41,338 nucleotides of DNA from the NCBI GenBank assembly GCA_964635875.1, contig CAZWRK010000022.1, forward strand, positions 1-41,338, in the 5' to 3' direction. Of this stretch, positions 1 to 7,822 are shown piece by piece. The notes under the pieces were generated by a model. That model searched no databases and was not told where the DNA came from. It saw only the letters and a program-made list of their open reading frames with translations. The position numbers and the translations under genes were made by a program. The stretch's first letter is position 1, and each line of letters begins with the position of its first letter. The DNA comes from CAZWRK01 sp964635875. GTDB lineage: Bacteria; Pseudomonadota; Gammaproteobacteria; Burkholderiales; Aquaspirillaceae.

Positions 1-4
1 TTTA

Positions 5-135
5 ATTCCCCTCTACGGAGGGGTGGCAGCGAAGCTGACGGGGTGGTGCTTTTCAGATTTAAAAAAACATCCAAGCCACACCACCACCCCAACCACCCCG
101 TCGGGCCAGCCCGCCACCCCTCCAAGGAGGGGAAT
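5..135. repeat. Imperfect inverted repeat with GC-rich arms
   Basis: The arms at 5-48 and 92-135 are imperfect reverse complements (roughly three quarters identical by eye). Each arm starts from a small internal hairpin of the form CCCCTC-N3-GAGGGG and continues into a GGGGTGGT block. The spacer (49-91) is A-rich. The layout looks like a dispersed non-coding repeat or miniature element rather than a gene end. It forms the last ~40 codons of the reading frame of the neighbouring nuclease relic, so it probably inserted into, or recombined with, that gene. No transposase or target duplication is visible, and the left side may be cut by the window edge. Confidence 0.6.
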
Positions 136-432
136 AAAGTCATCTCTTCGTAGGGAAAGGGGGACGTACCGCATTTCGATCATGCCTTGCAGCAAAGTTT
201 TCATGCCTTCCTCCCGCCCCTCTTCCCGTGCCGCTTGAATATGGGTGTTGTAGTCCAGTACCGCGCGGGTTCTGGCTAGGGCGCGGAGTCGTTCTTCACG
301 GGTTTGGCTGATGCATTCTAAAGAATCCAATGTGTTCACAACGAGTCGATGGGTGAGTTGCGCCATGATGTTTTCTTCCTCCCAGTGTTCAAACAGATCC
401 ACCCACACGCTCAACATCAAAGCAACCGCCAC
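13..432 (-). pseudogene. 3' relic of an Rpn-family (PD-(D/E)XK) recombination-promoting nuclease/putative transposase
   Basis: The readable frame encodes the typical C-terminal tail of Rpn/YhgA-like proteins. A helical segment (DLFEHWEEEN) is followed by a stretch rich in E/R with the pattern ARTRAVLDYNTHIQAAREEG and then REEGMKTLLQGMIE. The N-terminal nuclease core with its D and (D/E)XK residues is absent: the frame stays open only to a stop at 463-465 and the first start is a GTG at 432. Full-length family members are about 250-330 aa, so roughly two thirds is missing. The last ~40 codons run through the inverted repeat at 5-135 and do not look like protein. I call it a decayed fragment. 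The family assignment rests on the tail pattern only. Confidence 0.5.
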
Positions 433-480
433 ATGTCCAGTATGGCAAAATAGCCCGCTCTCTCACGCCCAGCCACACTT

Positions 481-1173
481 ATGAAAATCGCTTTTTCTGT
501 TATCGGACTGGCCTTACTCGGGCTGCTCTTGCCGCTGATTTTTTCCGCGAGAAACCTGCCCACAGACAGCCCGCCTCCAAACCAGAATCTACCGTGGCAA
601 ATCGCCCTTGATGCACAGGGAAACAGCACGGTGTTGGGTCTGACACTCGGCCAGAGTACGCTGGCAGACGTTCGCCAAAGATTGGGCGAAGACATGGAGA
701 TCGCCATTGTTGCCGCACCCGAAGAGGTGGGCGAGCTAGAGGCCTACTATAGCCAAGCGGCTTTTGGCCCCGTATTGGGCAAGGTGATTTTCACCCTAGA
801 CACCACGCCCGAAATGCTCGCGGCCATGCGCGAGCGCGCGGCAAAGGCGGAATATATGGAAAGCTCTACCAAAAAAATTCGCCTCAATCCCGACGATCTC
901 GCGCATGCCAACACCCTACCGATCCGCGCGATTGGGCTGATTCCGAATGCAAATTTGGACGAGACCACCATCTTGCAGCGCTTTGGCCCGCCGAAAACGC
1001 GTATCACGGTCGGCAAAACACTGACGCACTTTCTTTATCCCCATTTGGGCTTAGATGTCGTGCTGGATGCGCAAGGTAAAGATGTCTTGCAGTACGTTGC
1101 CCCGCAAAACTTCGAAGCCCGCATTGTCGCGCCCTTAGTTGCGGCGCAGGCCAAGCAGCCTAGCCCGCAATAG
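481..1173 (+). CDS. Exported or membrane-anchored protein of unknown function (230 aa)
   Basis: I do not recognise a named family. Residues 4-22 are a hydrophobic signal peptide or anchor (FSVIGLALLGLLLPLIFSA), so the rest should be periplasmic. Two segments look alike: TLGQSTLADVRQRLGED near residue 55 and NLDETTILQRFGPPKTRI near residue 160. Both follow a 'short strand, T/S, helix ending in LG or FG' pattern that recalls the GMTxxxVxxxLGxP motif of BamE/SmpA-type folds. That resemblance is my inference and is weak. The C-terminus is low-complexity (AAQAKQPSPQ). The next gene begins 7 bases after the stop, so the two are probably co-transcribed. The start is the first ATG at 481; no strong ribosome binding site precedes it. 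Confidence 0.7.
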   Translation: MKIAFSVIGLALLGLLLPLIFSARNLPTDSPPPNQNLPWQIALDAQGNSTVLGLTLGQSTLADVRQRLGEDMEIAIVAAPEEVGELEAYYSQAAFGPVLGKVIFTLDTTPEMLAAMRERAAKAEYMESSTKKIRLNPDDLAHANTLPIRAIGLIPNANLDETTILQRFGPPKTRITVGKTLTHFLYPHLGLDVVLDAQGKDVLQYVAPQNFEARIVAPLVAAQAKQPSPQ

Positions 1174-1180
1174 GGAGCGC

Positions 1181-1390
1181 ATGATGTTCATCTTCTTGGG
1201 GGTCATGCTCTGGATCATCATCGGTGTGGTGGTGCTGTTTTATCGCTACACCCGCTATGGCGGCGGCGACACGATGGCGATGATGTCTTATGGTTATCCG
1301 GCGCTGGTGATCGTGCTTTTGGTGCTGAATGTGGTGTTCTGGCCCATCGCGGCCCTGCTTCACCTGATCCAGCATCTACGCCACAAATAG
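1181..1390 (+). CDS. Small two-helix inner-membrane protein (69 aa)
   Basis: The protein has two clear hydrophobic helices: residues ~2-20 (MFIFLGVMLWIIIGVVVLFY) and ~38-62 (ALVIVLLVLNVVFWPIAALLHL). A short loop joins them and the tail is basic (QHLRHK). I chose the ATG at 1181 because GGGAG lies just upstream (1173-1177) and because an in-frame ATG at 1139 would overlap the previous gene by 35 bases. It lies 7 bases after the exported protein at 481-1173 and probably shares its transcript. Function unknown. It ends 5 bases from the stop of the convergent glycosyltransferase at 1396. Confidence 0.6.
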   Translation: MMFIFLGVMLWIIIGVVVLFYRYTRYGGGDTMAMMSYGYPALVIVLLVLNVVFWPIAALLHLIQHLRHK

Positions 1391-1395
1391 CCCGA

Positions 1396-2280
1396 TCAAT
1401 CTGGGCAACGGCCACCGCGACCGCACACCCCATCCCACAACCCGCGCGCCATCATCCGTGCATGTTGGCGACCATTCGGCGCAAAACAGGTGAAAAACAC
1501 CAGCTTTTTGAGCAATTGAATCGCGTCGCTGACTTTCCAGCGCCACGGAATATGCGCCAGCTTCTGCAACCACACCCCGTTACGCATCAAGTAATAGTGC
1601 CGCAACGGGCTATGCAGCGGGATCTGCCGCCCGCGCCAATGAATCAGCTGGTCGCCAATTTGATGCAACAGCCGCGCCGATTCCACCGCGTGGAGCGAAT
1701 AGCCCAAGGCGCGCGCGCGCAGGCTCCATTCAATATCGACGTAATCAATAAACAGCGCCTCAAGCATTTCGCCGACTTGCTGCCACACTGCCAGCGGCGT
1801 TAAACAGCCCGACGTAATTAAATGATCGACTTCAATCGTGCCATTTTTCGGCGGATAAATGCCGCGCCGCCGCCCTGTCACCGGCGCTAAAAAGGGCGCG
1901 CAATGACCGCTGCGGCGATCTTGCTGTTGCGGCCCGACCGCCCCAACCCGCTGCCCTTCGGCGCGCAGTTGTTCAGCGGCCTGCCACAGTTTGGCGACCA
2001 TATCCGGTGCGGGCAGGCTGTCTTGATCCATCGTCAGCACATAATCAGGCTGATATTGGCTGACCTGCCGAACCCCGCAATTCAGCGCATGGGCAATGCC
2101 GGTATTGTCGGGCAAGGCGATCAGCGTCACATCAGCGGGCAATTGCGGCCATGCCTCGCGCGACGAACCATTATCGACCACACACACCCAGCGCACCTGC
2201 GCTTGCAACGCCGTCAACAGCGTCAACAAATGCGCCGGATCGGGCCGATACGTCACCACCACCGCGGCAATGTTCAACAT
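1396..2280 (-). CDS. Family 2 glycosyltransferase, rhamnosyltransferase-like
   Basis: The N-terminus (IAAVVVTYRPDPAHLLTLLTAL, then VVDNGSS) is the nucleotide-sugar-binding start of GT2 enzymes. The acidic motif is TMDQDSLP at about residue 100, the DQD form typical of dTDP-rhamnosyltransferases in O-antigen and exopolysaccharide loci. A later segment ITSGCLTPLAVWQQVG...LFIDYVDIEWSLRA matches the region that contains the catalytic base in this group. At 294 aa the length is usual. It is the last gene of the minus-strand polysaccharide operon; its ATG at 2280 overlaps the end of the preceding glycosyltransferase by 7 bases, suggesting translational coupling. Transfer of rhamnose is an inference from motif style; the acceptor is unknown. 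Confidence 0.85.
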   Translation of the reverse strand: MLNIAAVVVTYRPDPAHLLTLLTALQAQVRWVCVVDNGSSREAWPQLPADVTLIALPDNTGIAHALNCGVRQVSQYQPDYVLTMDQDSLPAPDMVAKLWQAAEQLRAEGQRVGAVGPQQQDRRSGHCAPFLAPVTGRRRGIYPPKNGTIEVDHLITSGCLTPLAVWQQVGEMLEALFIDYVDIEWSLRARALGYSLHAVESARLLHQIGDQLIHWRGRQIPLHSPLRHYYLMRNGVWLQKLAHIPWRWKVSDAIQLLKKLVFFTCFAPNGRQHARMMARGLWDGVCGRGGRCPD

Positions 2281-4814
2281 GATGCAACCTCCGAAGCCGG
2301 CACCCGCAAGGCCTGCAAATAGCCATACAACTCTTCGGCTTGTTGGCTGACGGTGCGAATCTGGTCGCGGTGCGGATTTTGATGGCGCACAAATCGTTGC
2401 GGATCGGCCAACACCGCCGCAATCGCCCGTTGCAAAGCCGCCTCATCGTTAAACGGCACCAAATCGCCATTTACGCCGCTGATAATTTCTTCGCCAACGC
2501 CGCCCGAGTCGGTCGCAATCACCCACACATCGCGCAACAACGCCTCACGCACCACCAATCCAAAGCTCTCTTTCACTTGCGACGGGAACAGCAGCACATC
2601 AACGCCCGCAAAAAAATCATCCATCGAATCCGCATCAAAAGGCGGTACAACGACAATCTCGCCCTTCGCCGCCCATTGATCTTGGGCAAAGGGGTTTTGG
2701 CCAAAATTGGCTTCGATATTGACCAGCTTCAATTGCCAGTTGGCAAAGTGCAGCCCTTCAAAAATCGGCTTGAGGCTGAAATAGCCTTTGTGTGCCGCAC
2801 GACCGCCGACATAAGCAAAGCGCACCCGCACGCTATCCGCCCGCGGGCGACGCGTGACGGGGGGCAACACCCCGTTTTTATTGACCCGCACTGGCGGCGT
2901 CCACGGCCCATTATCGAGATACAGCTGCTGTTGATAAACGCTCGGGGTTAAAAGCAAATCGGCTTGGTTCAAGGCTTGGCGTAGCGTGTAGGCACGTTGA
3001 TGGACTTCAGCCCCTTGGCCGGTGCATTGACTACACACCGGCAGGCGAATAGTGCGTTGTTGGCAGAATTGATCGGCGGGCGTCATCATAAATTGCCGCG
3101 CGCACAGCCACCATGCATCATGCAGCGTCACCGCACACGGCACCCCACGCGCCCGACTGCGTTCAATCAAGGCCGCGCCGCCAATCTGTTGAATTGCGTG
3201 CAAGTGCACCACATCCGGCGACCAATCCAGCAATAACTGATCAAACACCGCGGCCATTTCGGGGCTGTGGTAATTGTGTTGGCGCGCCGCTTCTGCTGAC
3301 TCTGGCTGCGGTAGACGCACCTTCACCACATTCACCGCACCGACGTTGTACCGCACCATGCTCAGCGGCGATTCATCCTCATCCCAGCTGGCGGTAAAAA
3401 TCATCACCTCGGTGTCGGGCTGGGCGGCAAACCACTGCGCGAGCTGCTCGACTACAATCGTCGCGCCACCAAAGCTTTGTGGACTAAATAAGATGTTCGC
3501 CATCAACACTCGGAACCGCGCCCGAGGCGCAGCGGGAGGGAGAATCAACGGCCATTGGGTGCGGGCAATCGCTTCGTAATGGTAATGCGCCAATGCAGCC
3601 GCCTGCGCCGCCTGCCCGATGGTGCGCCGTAGCGCCGCGGATTCCACCAATTGCGCCAATGCCTCAACCCATTGCGCTTCGGTTTCGGCCAAAAAGCCGG
3701 TGCGGCCATGTTCAATCACCTGCGTAAATGCCGCCGCAGGAGAACACACCGACGGCACCGCAAACAACGATGCCTCCGTCCATTTAATGTTCGACTTGGC
3801 ATCGTTAAACAGCGCAGGCGTGAGCGGGGCGATATTGATCGAGAACTGCGCAAGGGCGCGGTAATAGTCTTCAGCGTTTAAAAAATCGACCCGCCAAATC
3901 TGCGCTTCAAAACCGGCAAACTGGTCTTTAAGATCCAGCAAACCATAAATCACCAACCGCACCTGTGGATAACGTCGCAAAATTTCACGCAGCGCGGGCG
4001 CAGCACAGGCAAAGTCGGCATCGTGGGTTTTGGTACCGCTGCCATAGCCAATCGTCACCACGCCATCAGTCTCCGGCGCAGCGGGGGCGTTGGGTTGCAG
4101 GGCGAGCAAGGCTGGGTCGAGCGCATTTTCAAGCAAGTACGCCTGCGGCAAACCGGCTTCTAGCATGCTGCTGGCGATGGTTGGGGTGCTGGCGATCCCA
4201 TAATCGCAGGCCAGCATCGCCTGCCGATACAGCCGCGCGCCTTCGAGCACGCCTTGCCGTTCGGCCTCGCTCAGGCTGTGCAGGCTGTCATTGGCTTGGA
4301 GAGCGGTTTCGCAAAAAACAATATCATCGACATCAAAGCCAATCCGCAATTGCAATCGCCGTGCTTCGGCAAGTAACTCCATCACCGGCGGAAAACCGGG
4401 CACTCGATAAAAAATCACCTCGCCAGCCGTTTGCAAGGCGGTTCGACAGGCGGCGTTTTCGCTCCAGCTACAGACCGTCACCCGATAACCAAGGCTTTCC
4501 AGCTCGGCAACTTTTTGGTCGACACGATATTTTTTGCACTGGCGAATGCTCAGCTCCGCGATGATCAACACATGGCGCGCAAACAACGTTGCGGCAGGCA
4601 CATGACAGGGCGCTTGCAGTAGCGCCGCACCGCGCCGATTGGGCGTCACCGTCGTTTTGGCACGCAAGCGTTTACGCAGCTGCCACGCACCGTTCAGCAC
4701 CAGATTGATCGGCCACACCAGCGGACGATTACTGCTCAAAAAACGTAACAAGCGCGCCCCGTTGTCGGGGTGAAACAGGCGTAAAGACCAAAGTTTGCGC
4801 AAAATGGCGGGCAT
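2274..4814 (-). CDS. Two-domain glycosyltransferase (tandem GT-B modules)
   Basis: About 846 aa, twice the length of one GT-B enzyme. The N-terminal module (~residues 75-420) starts VLIIAELSIRQCKKYRVDQK and contains GYGSGTKTHDADF and a KSNIKWTEASLFAVPSVCS segment resembling the donor-binding region of GT1/GT4 enzymes. The C-terminal module (~430-830) has the GT4 glycine-rich start (NILFSPQSFGGATIVVEQLAQWF) and the E-x7-E type motif (KESFGLVVREALL ... DSGGVGEEI). I place the start at the ATG at 4814, with GAG ten bases upstream, instead of the in-frame TTG at 4826. It sits between two GT2 genes, 48 bases after the upstream one and overlapping the downstream one. It likely adds two sugars or repeats during polysaccharide assembly; donors are unknown. 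Confidence 0.85.
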   Translation of the reverse strand: MPAILRKLWSLRLFHPDNGARLLRFLSSNRPLVWPINLVLNGAWQLRKRLRAKTTVTPNRRGAALLQAPCHVPAATLFARHVLIIAELSIRQCKKYRVDQKVAELESLGYRVTVCSWSENAACRTALQTAGEVIFYRVPGFPPVMELLAEARRLQLRIGFDVDDIVFCETALQANDSLHSLSEAERQGVLEGARLYRQAMLACDYGIASTPTIASSMLEAGLPQAYLLENALDPALLALQPNAPAAPETDGVVTIGYGSGTKTHDADFACAAPALREILRRYPQVRLVIYGLLDLKDQFAGFEAQIWRVDFLNAEDYYRALAQFSINIAPLTPALFNDAKSNIKWTEASLFAVPSVCSPAAAFTQVIEHGRTGFLAETEAQWVEALAQLVESAALRRTIGQAAQAAALAHYHYEAIARTQWPLILPPAAPRARFRVLMANILFSPQSFGGATIVVEQLAQWFAAQPDTEVMIFTASWDEDESPLSMVRYNVGAVNVVKVRLPQPESAEAARQHNYHSPEMAAVFDQLLLDWSPDVVHLHAIQQIGGAALIERSRARGVPCAVTLHDAWWLCARQFMMTPADQFCQQRTIRLPVCSQCTGQGAEVHQRAYTLRQALNQADLLLTPSVYQQQLYLDNGPWTPPVRVNKNGVLPPVTRRPRADSVRVRFAYVGGRAAHKGYFSLKPIFEGLHFANWQLKLVNIEANFGQNPFAQDQWAAKGEIVVVPPFDADSMDDFFAGVDVLLFPSQVKESFGLVVREALLRDVWVIATDSGGVGEEIISGVNGDLVPFNDEAALQRAIAAVLADPQRFVRHQNPHRDQIRTVSQQAEELYGYLQALRVPASEVASC

Positions 4815-4862
4815 GTTGATTCTCAAATTCTTGGGTAAATCGCGTGAAAAAACGAGGGAAAA

Positions 4863-5858
4863 TTAGGGCTTTTTCGGCAGTTTTGCGGGCGTCTTCTTGG
4901 CGCGCTGCGTTTTCCACGCCCGCCACCGTGCCATCAGCTTGCGTAAAGGCGCGGTGATCTTCCACGAGGTCGATTGCAACATGCCGTCTAATACCTGCTG
5001 CGTTTGTTGATGCGCTTGGCGTTCGGCGGCGAGGGTTTGCGTCAAGTGTGCGTTTTCTTGCTTGAAGAGCCGGACCTGTTCCGTGCCTTGTTCTCTGAGC
5101 GTTTGGCGGTCGATATAACAGGCTTCAAACGCCTGCATCGCCTTCAAAAATTGTGGGTCGCTGCTGCGCTGCCGCCACCGTCGCCACACCCGATAGCGTG
5201 CGCTATCGCGTTGGCCGCTATCGTCATGAATTCCCGAGCTGGTGTGAATACGGTAAATCGCCGACACCCCCGGCACATAAAAAAACTCGCCATGCGTCAG
5301 CAACTGCAGCCAAAAATCCCAGTCTTCGTACAACCCCAGCTGCTCATCAAATAAACAGCCCTGCGCCAACAACGACCGCCGAAACATCAGGGCATGAATC
5401 GGAATGTAATTGCCGGTGATCAAGCGCCCAAGATCAAACGGTGAGTCAAAATTCCAGCCGGTATCCGTTTCTTTGACATGGCAAAACACGCCGGTATAAC
5501 AAGCCGAATATTGCGCACGAGCGCGCAAGGCGCGGGCGAGTTTTTCGATGTGCTCGGGCAGCAACACATCGTCGTCATCCAAAAACAGCAAAAATTCCCC
5601 GCGTGCCGCATTCAGCGCGGCATTGGCCGCCGCCGCCCGATCAAAAGCCCGATGGCCGTATTGATTGACCCAACGCATGGTGCGATGGCCGCAGGTCGGC
5701 TCGATGTCGCTGTGTTCGCTGTCTTTGGCATTGACCACGACAATTTCGATCGCGGAATAGCTTTGTTCTACGACCGAGGCAATCGCAACCGGCAAGGTCG
5801 GCCGATCCATACTGCGGATCAGCACCGAAACGAGGGGAAGGGAGGAGGAATTTGACAT
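4863..5858 (-). CDS. Family 2 glycosyltransferase with C-terminal coiled coil
   Basis: A GT-A fold is evident: LVSVLIRSMDRPTLPVAIASVVEQSY at residues 8-33, then EIVVVNAKDSE. The DXD-type motif is LLFLDDDDVLLPEH at about residue 92, and GLYEDWDFWLQLL near residue 178 holds the ED acceptor-side motif. Residues ~245-295 are a Gln/Glu-rich predicted coiled coil (EQGTEQVRLFKQENAH...). It ends with SWKITAPLRKL, a tail often seen in polysaccharide glycosyltransferases, and a Lys-rich end. The same tail occurs in the next gene upstream (5875-6927). It is read from an ATG at 5858, 16 bases after that gene stops. Donor and acceptor sugars cannot be told from the sequence. Confidence 0.85.
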   Translation of the reverse strand: MSNSSSLPLVSVLIRSMDRPTLPVAIASVVEQSYSAIEIVVVNAKDSEHSDIEPTCGHRTMRWVNQYGHRAFDRAAAANAALNAARGEFLLFLDDDDVLLPEHIEKLARALRARAQYSACYTGVFCHVKETDTGWNFDSPFDLGRLITGNYIPIHALMFRRSLLAQGCLFDEQLGLYEDWDFWLQLLTHGEFFYVPGVSAIYRIHTSSGIHDDSGQRDSARYRVWRRWRQRSSDPQFLKAMQAFEACYIDRQTLREQGTEQVRLFKQENAHLTQTLAAERQAHQQTQQVLDGMLQSTSWKITAPLRKLMARWRAWKTQRAKKTPAKLPKKP

Positions 5859-5874
5859 AGAGGCAAAAAGGCTT

Positions 5875-6927
5875 TCAACGTCGCAAGAGGCGTTTAGTCA
5901 GATGAATCGCGGTGCGTAGTGGCGCAGTCAGACGCCATGAGCGCGAGGTGTAGACCTCGTCGAGTTCGTTTAAGCGCGCATGATATTCGGCATGCAATGC
6001 ACGATAAGCATCAGCGCTACGTTCAGGCGCAGGACAGGCCACGGGCAAATTGTGATACCACCACCAGCCCTGCCACGCGACCGGATAAGCGCGCACACTG
6101 TCTTCCAAAAAGCCAAAATAGGCGCGTAACACCGCTGCCGCATCGCCAACCGCCGAAATATCGCACAGCCGCAGCCGATAGCGACCGGCATCGGGAAAGA
6201 GCAGCGCGCAATAAATCGGCACGCCCGCATCTAAGGCCAATTGAATGGTTCCAGTGGCGGCGGAAATCTCCCGCCCGAGCAACGGCGTGGTCAGGCTTTG
6301 CTTGCCCGGTTGCTGAAAATCGCACAAGCAAATCAACACATCGCCGTCGGCTAAGGCCTGTTTGGAGCCACGCAACAGGGTTTTGAGTTCATCGGTAAAG
6401 AGGTATTGCCCGCCCTGAAAATGCGCTTCGGAGCCGCCGTTGAGCATTCGCACCCAGCGGCCGGTATACGGCGCAAACGGCGAGCCTTTTTCGCTGGCGG
6501 CAATCGCATAGGTTTTTTTGCCGAGAATGCCAGGGATACAGGCGACGATATTTTGATGATGGCTGTGGTAGGTCAGAAACAGGCCGCCGTCACGGGCGAT
6601 TTTGTCCAAGACTTCGGGCGACTCCACCACGACTTCATTCGCCAGCCACGCCGCATCCAAGGCCGGATAATCGAATGTACGCAACCCAAAACGGCCATGA
6701 CTATCGAGCCAGTCTTGCCAGACCTGCTCGGTCTGCGCCTGCCCCAACCCCAAGGCCATGCGCAACGCGCTTTGAATCGCACGCCGATCGCGGCAATACG
6801 GCGACAGGCGTCGCGCCACCCGCTGCGCGGCAAAATGCTGCCATGCTTTGGGCAGCTTGCTCACGGCTTCGAGCGCCTGAAAAAACTGCCGATAGCGGCG
6901 CGCAAAGGGAATTAAAGGATCGGACAT
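5875..6927 (-). CDS. LpxL/HtrB-like acyltransferase homologue with atypical active site
   Basis: The 350-aa protein resembles the lysophospholipid acyltransferase superfamily of lipid A late acyltransferases, with a central FLTYHSHHQNIVACIPGILG segment (residues 118-136) aligning with the catalytic block. In LpxL-type enzymes this reads HX4D/E. Here H121 is followed at the sixth position by N126, so the catalytic acid is missing. Downstream GDVLICLCDFQQPG and LLGREISAATGTIQLALDAGVPIYCAL match later conserved blocks (R near 219). The C-terminus ends SRSWRLTAPLRT, the same tail as the neighbouring glycosyltransferase. The ATG at 6927 has an AGGAGG ribosome binding site. It lies 1 base after the paralogue at 6929. 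It could acylate a saccharide or lipid, or be non-catalytic. Confidence 0.7.
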   Translation of the reverse strand: MSDPLIPFARRYRQFFQALEAVSKLPKAWQHFAAQRVARRLSPYCRDRRAIQSALRMALGLGQAQTEQVWQDWLDSHGRFGLRTFDYPALDAAWLANEVVVESPEVLDKIARDGGLFLTYHSHHQNIVACIPGILGKKTYAIAASEKGSPFAPYTGRWVRMLNGGSEAHFQGGQYLFTDELKTLLRGSKQALADGDVLICLCDFQQPGKQSLTTPLLGREISAATGTIQLALDAGVPIYCALLFPDAGRYRLRLCDISAVGDAAAVLRAYFGFLEDSVRAYPVAWQGWWWYHNLPVACPAPERSADAYRALHAEYHARLNELDEVYTSRSWRLTAPLRTAIHLTKRLLRR

Positions 6928-6928
6928 T

Positions 6929-7822
6929 TCATCCTCCTACCGCGCCATCGCGGGCAAAGAATAACGGCAGCACCTGCATCCCCACCCATTGGCATGGATC
7001 GTCCATCACCGCCGTCGAGAGGCGCTGCGCATAGACATTCGCAATCGCTTGGCTGCTCTCAGCTTCAATCGGGGCTTGAATATGCAGATGACGGCGGCGC
7101 GGGTGCGCCAGATCAATATGATTAAACGCGGTTAAAAACACTGCATTTTGCTTGCGGCCAAAATCAATAAACCGCGTCGGCAACGACGAAGCTTGCCCGA
7201 GTAAAGTCACCGGCTGATGGCCATGCGGGAAGATCGACACCGGAAAATCTAACAACGCCAACATCACCCCATTTGCCCGACTGACCTGAATCAGGCTTTT
7301 GTCGATTTTGCCGTTCATGTCGGTGTAGATATAGTGCCCCGCGCCCGCCCGTTCGGTCAGCGCATAATTGATGCGCTCAAAGCACTGCGTCGGCGGTGGG
7401 TTGGCGGCGGAGCGATCAACATGGCGGGCAATCGGATGCAAGGCAATCCCCTGCTGCTGCAGCGCCACAGCGATGGTGTAAAAGCTGCCAAAATGGGCGG
7501 TCAAAATAATCGTCGGGCGGCCGCTGGCTTGAGCGGCGCGCAGGTGTTCGAGGCCTTGAATCTGAAAATCGAAGCGACTCGGCCACAGGCAACGATAGGC
7601 GTCACTCTCGCGTAGCGTTTTGATGCGGGCATAGTCCTCGGGCGTCGCGGAGAGATCACGGCGAATCTCGCGCAGCTGCGCCAAGGCCGGAGCGACTTGC
7701 GCGGCGGCATCGGCCTGTTGCGCGACCATCCGCGCCCAACGCCGTCGCCCTGCCAGCCCTGCTGCGCACAGGGGTAGATCCCACAACACATGCCGCCATG
7801 CCCGAAAATTCGCGCCGTTCAT
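6929..7822 (-). CDS. Second LpxL/HtrB-like acyltransferase homologue, catalytic acid replaced by Tyr
   Basis: I start this protein at the ATG at 7822, which overlaps the wzt stop as ATGA; the longer open frame to 7897 would run well into wzt. The 297-aa product has the superfamily block TIILTAHFGSFYTIAVALQQQG (residues 104-125), comparable with the usual HFGNWE. H110 is present but the sixth position is Y115 instead of D/E. A second block, GVMLALLDFPVSIFPHGHQPVTLLGQASSLPT, matches the substrate-side region seen in lipid A acyltransferases. No N-terminal membrane anchor is obvious. It is only distantly similar to its neighbour at 5875. Context (wzm/wzt and glycosyltransferases) suggests modification of an exported glycan or its lipid carrier. 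Activity is uncertain. Confidence 0.7.
   Translation of the reverse strand: MNGANFRAWRHVLWDLPLCAAGLAGRRRWARMVAQQADAAAQVAPALAQLREIRRDLSATPEDYARIKTLRESDAYRCLWPSRFDFQIQGLEHLRAAQASGRPTIILTAHFGSFYTIAVALQQQGIALHPIARHVDRSAANPPPTQCFERINYALTERAGAGHYIYTDMNGKIDKSLIQVSRANGVMLALLDFPVSIFPHGHQPVTLLGQASSLPTRFIDFGRKQNAVFLTAFNHIDLAHPRRRHLHIQAPIEAESSQAIANVYAQRLSTAVMDDPCQWVGMQVLPLFFARDGAVGG

Noticed and set aside
1462..2322. Plus-strand open frames opposite the rhamnosyltransferase-like gene
   Set aside because: Arg/His/Gln-rich products without domains, fully explained as shadows of the minus-strand gene.
3964..3972. Perfect DnaA box inside the two-domain glycosyltransferase gene
   Set aside because: A single isolated copy 24 kb from the cluster is compatible with chance and was not counted as part of the origin region.
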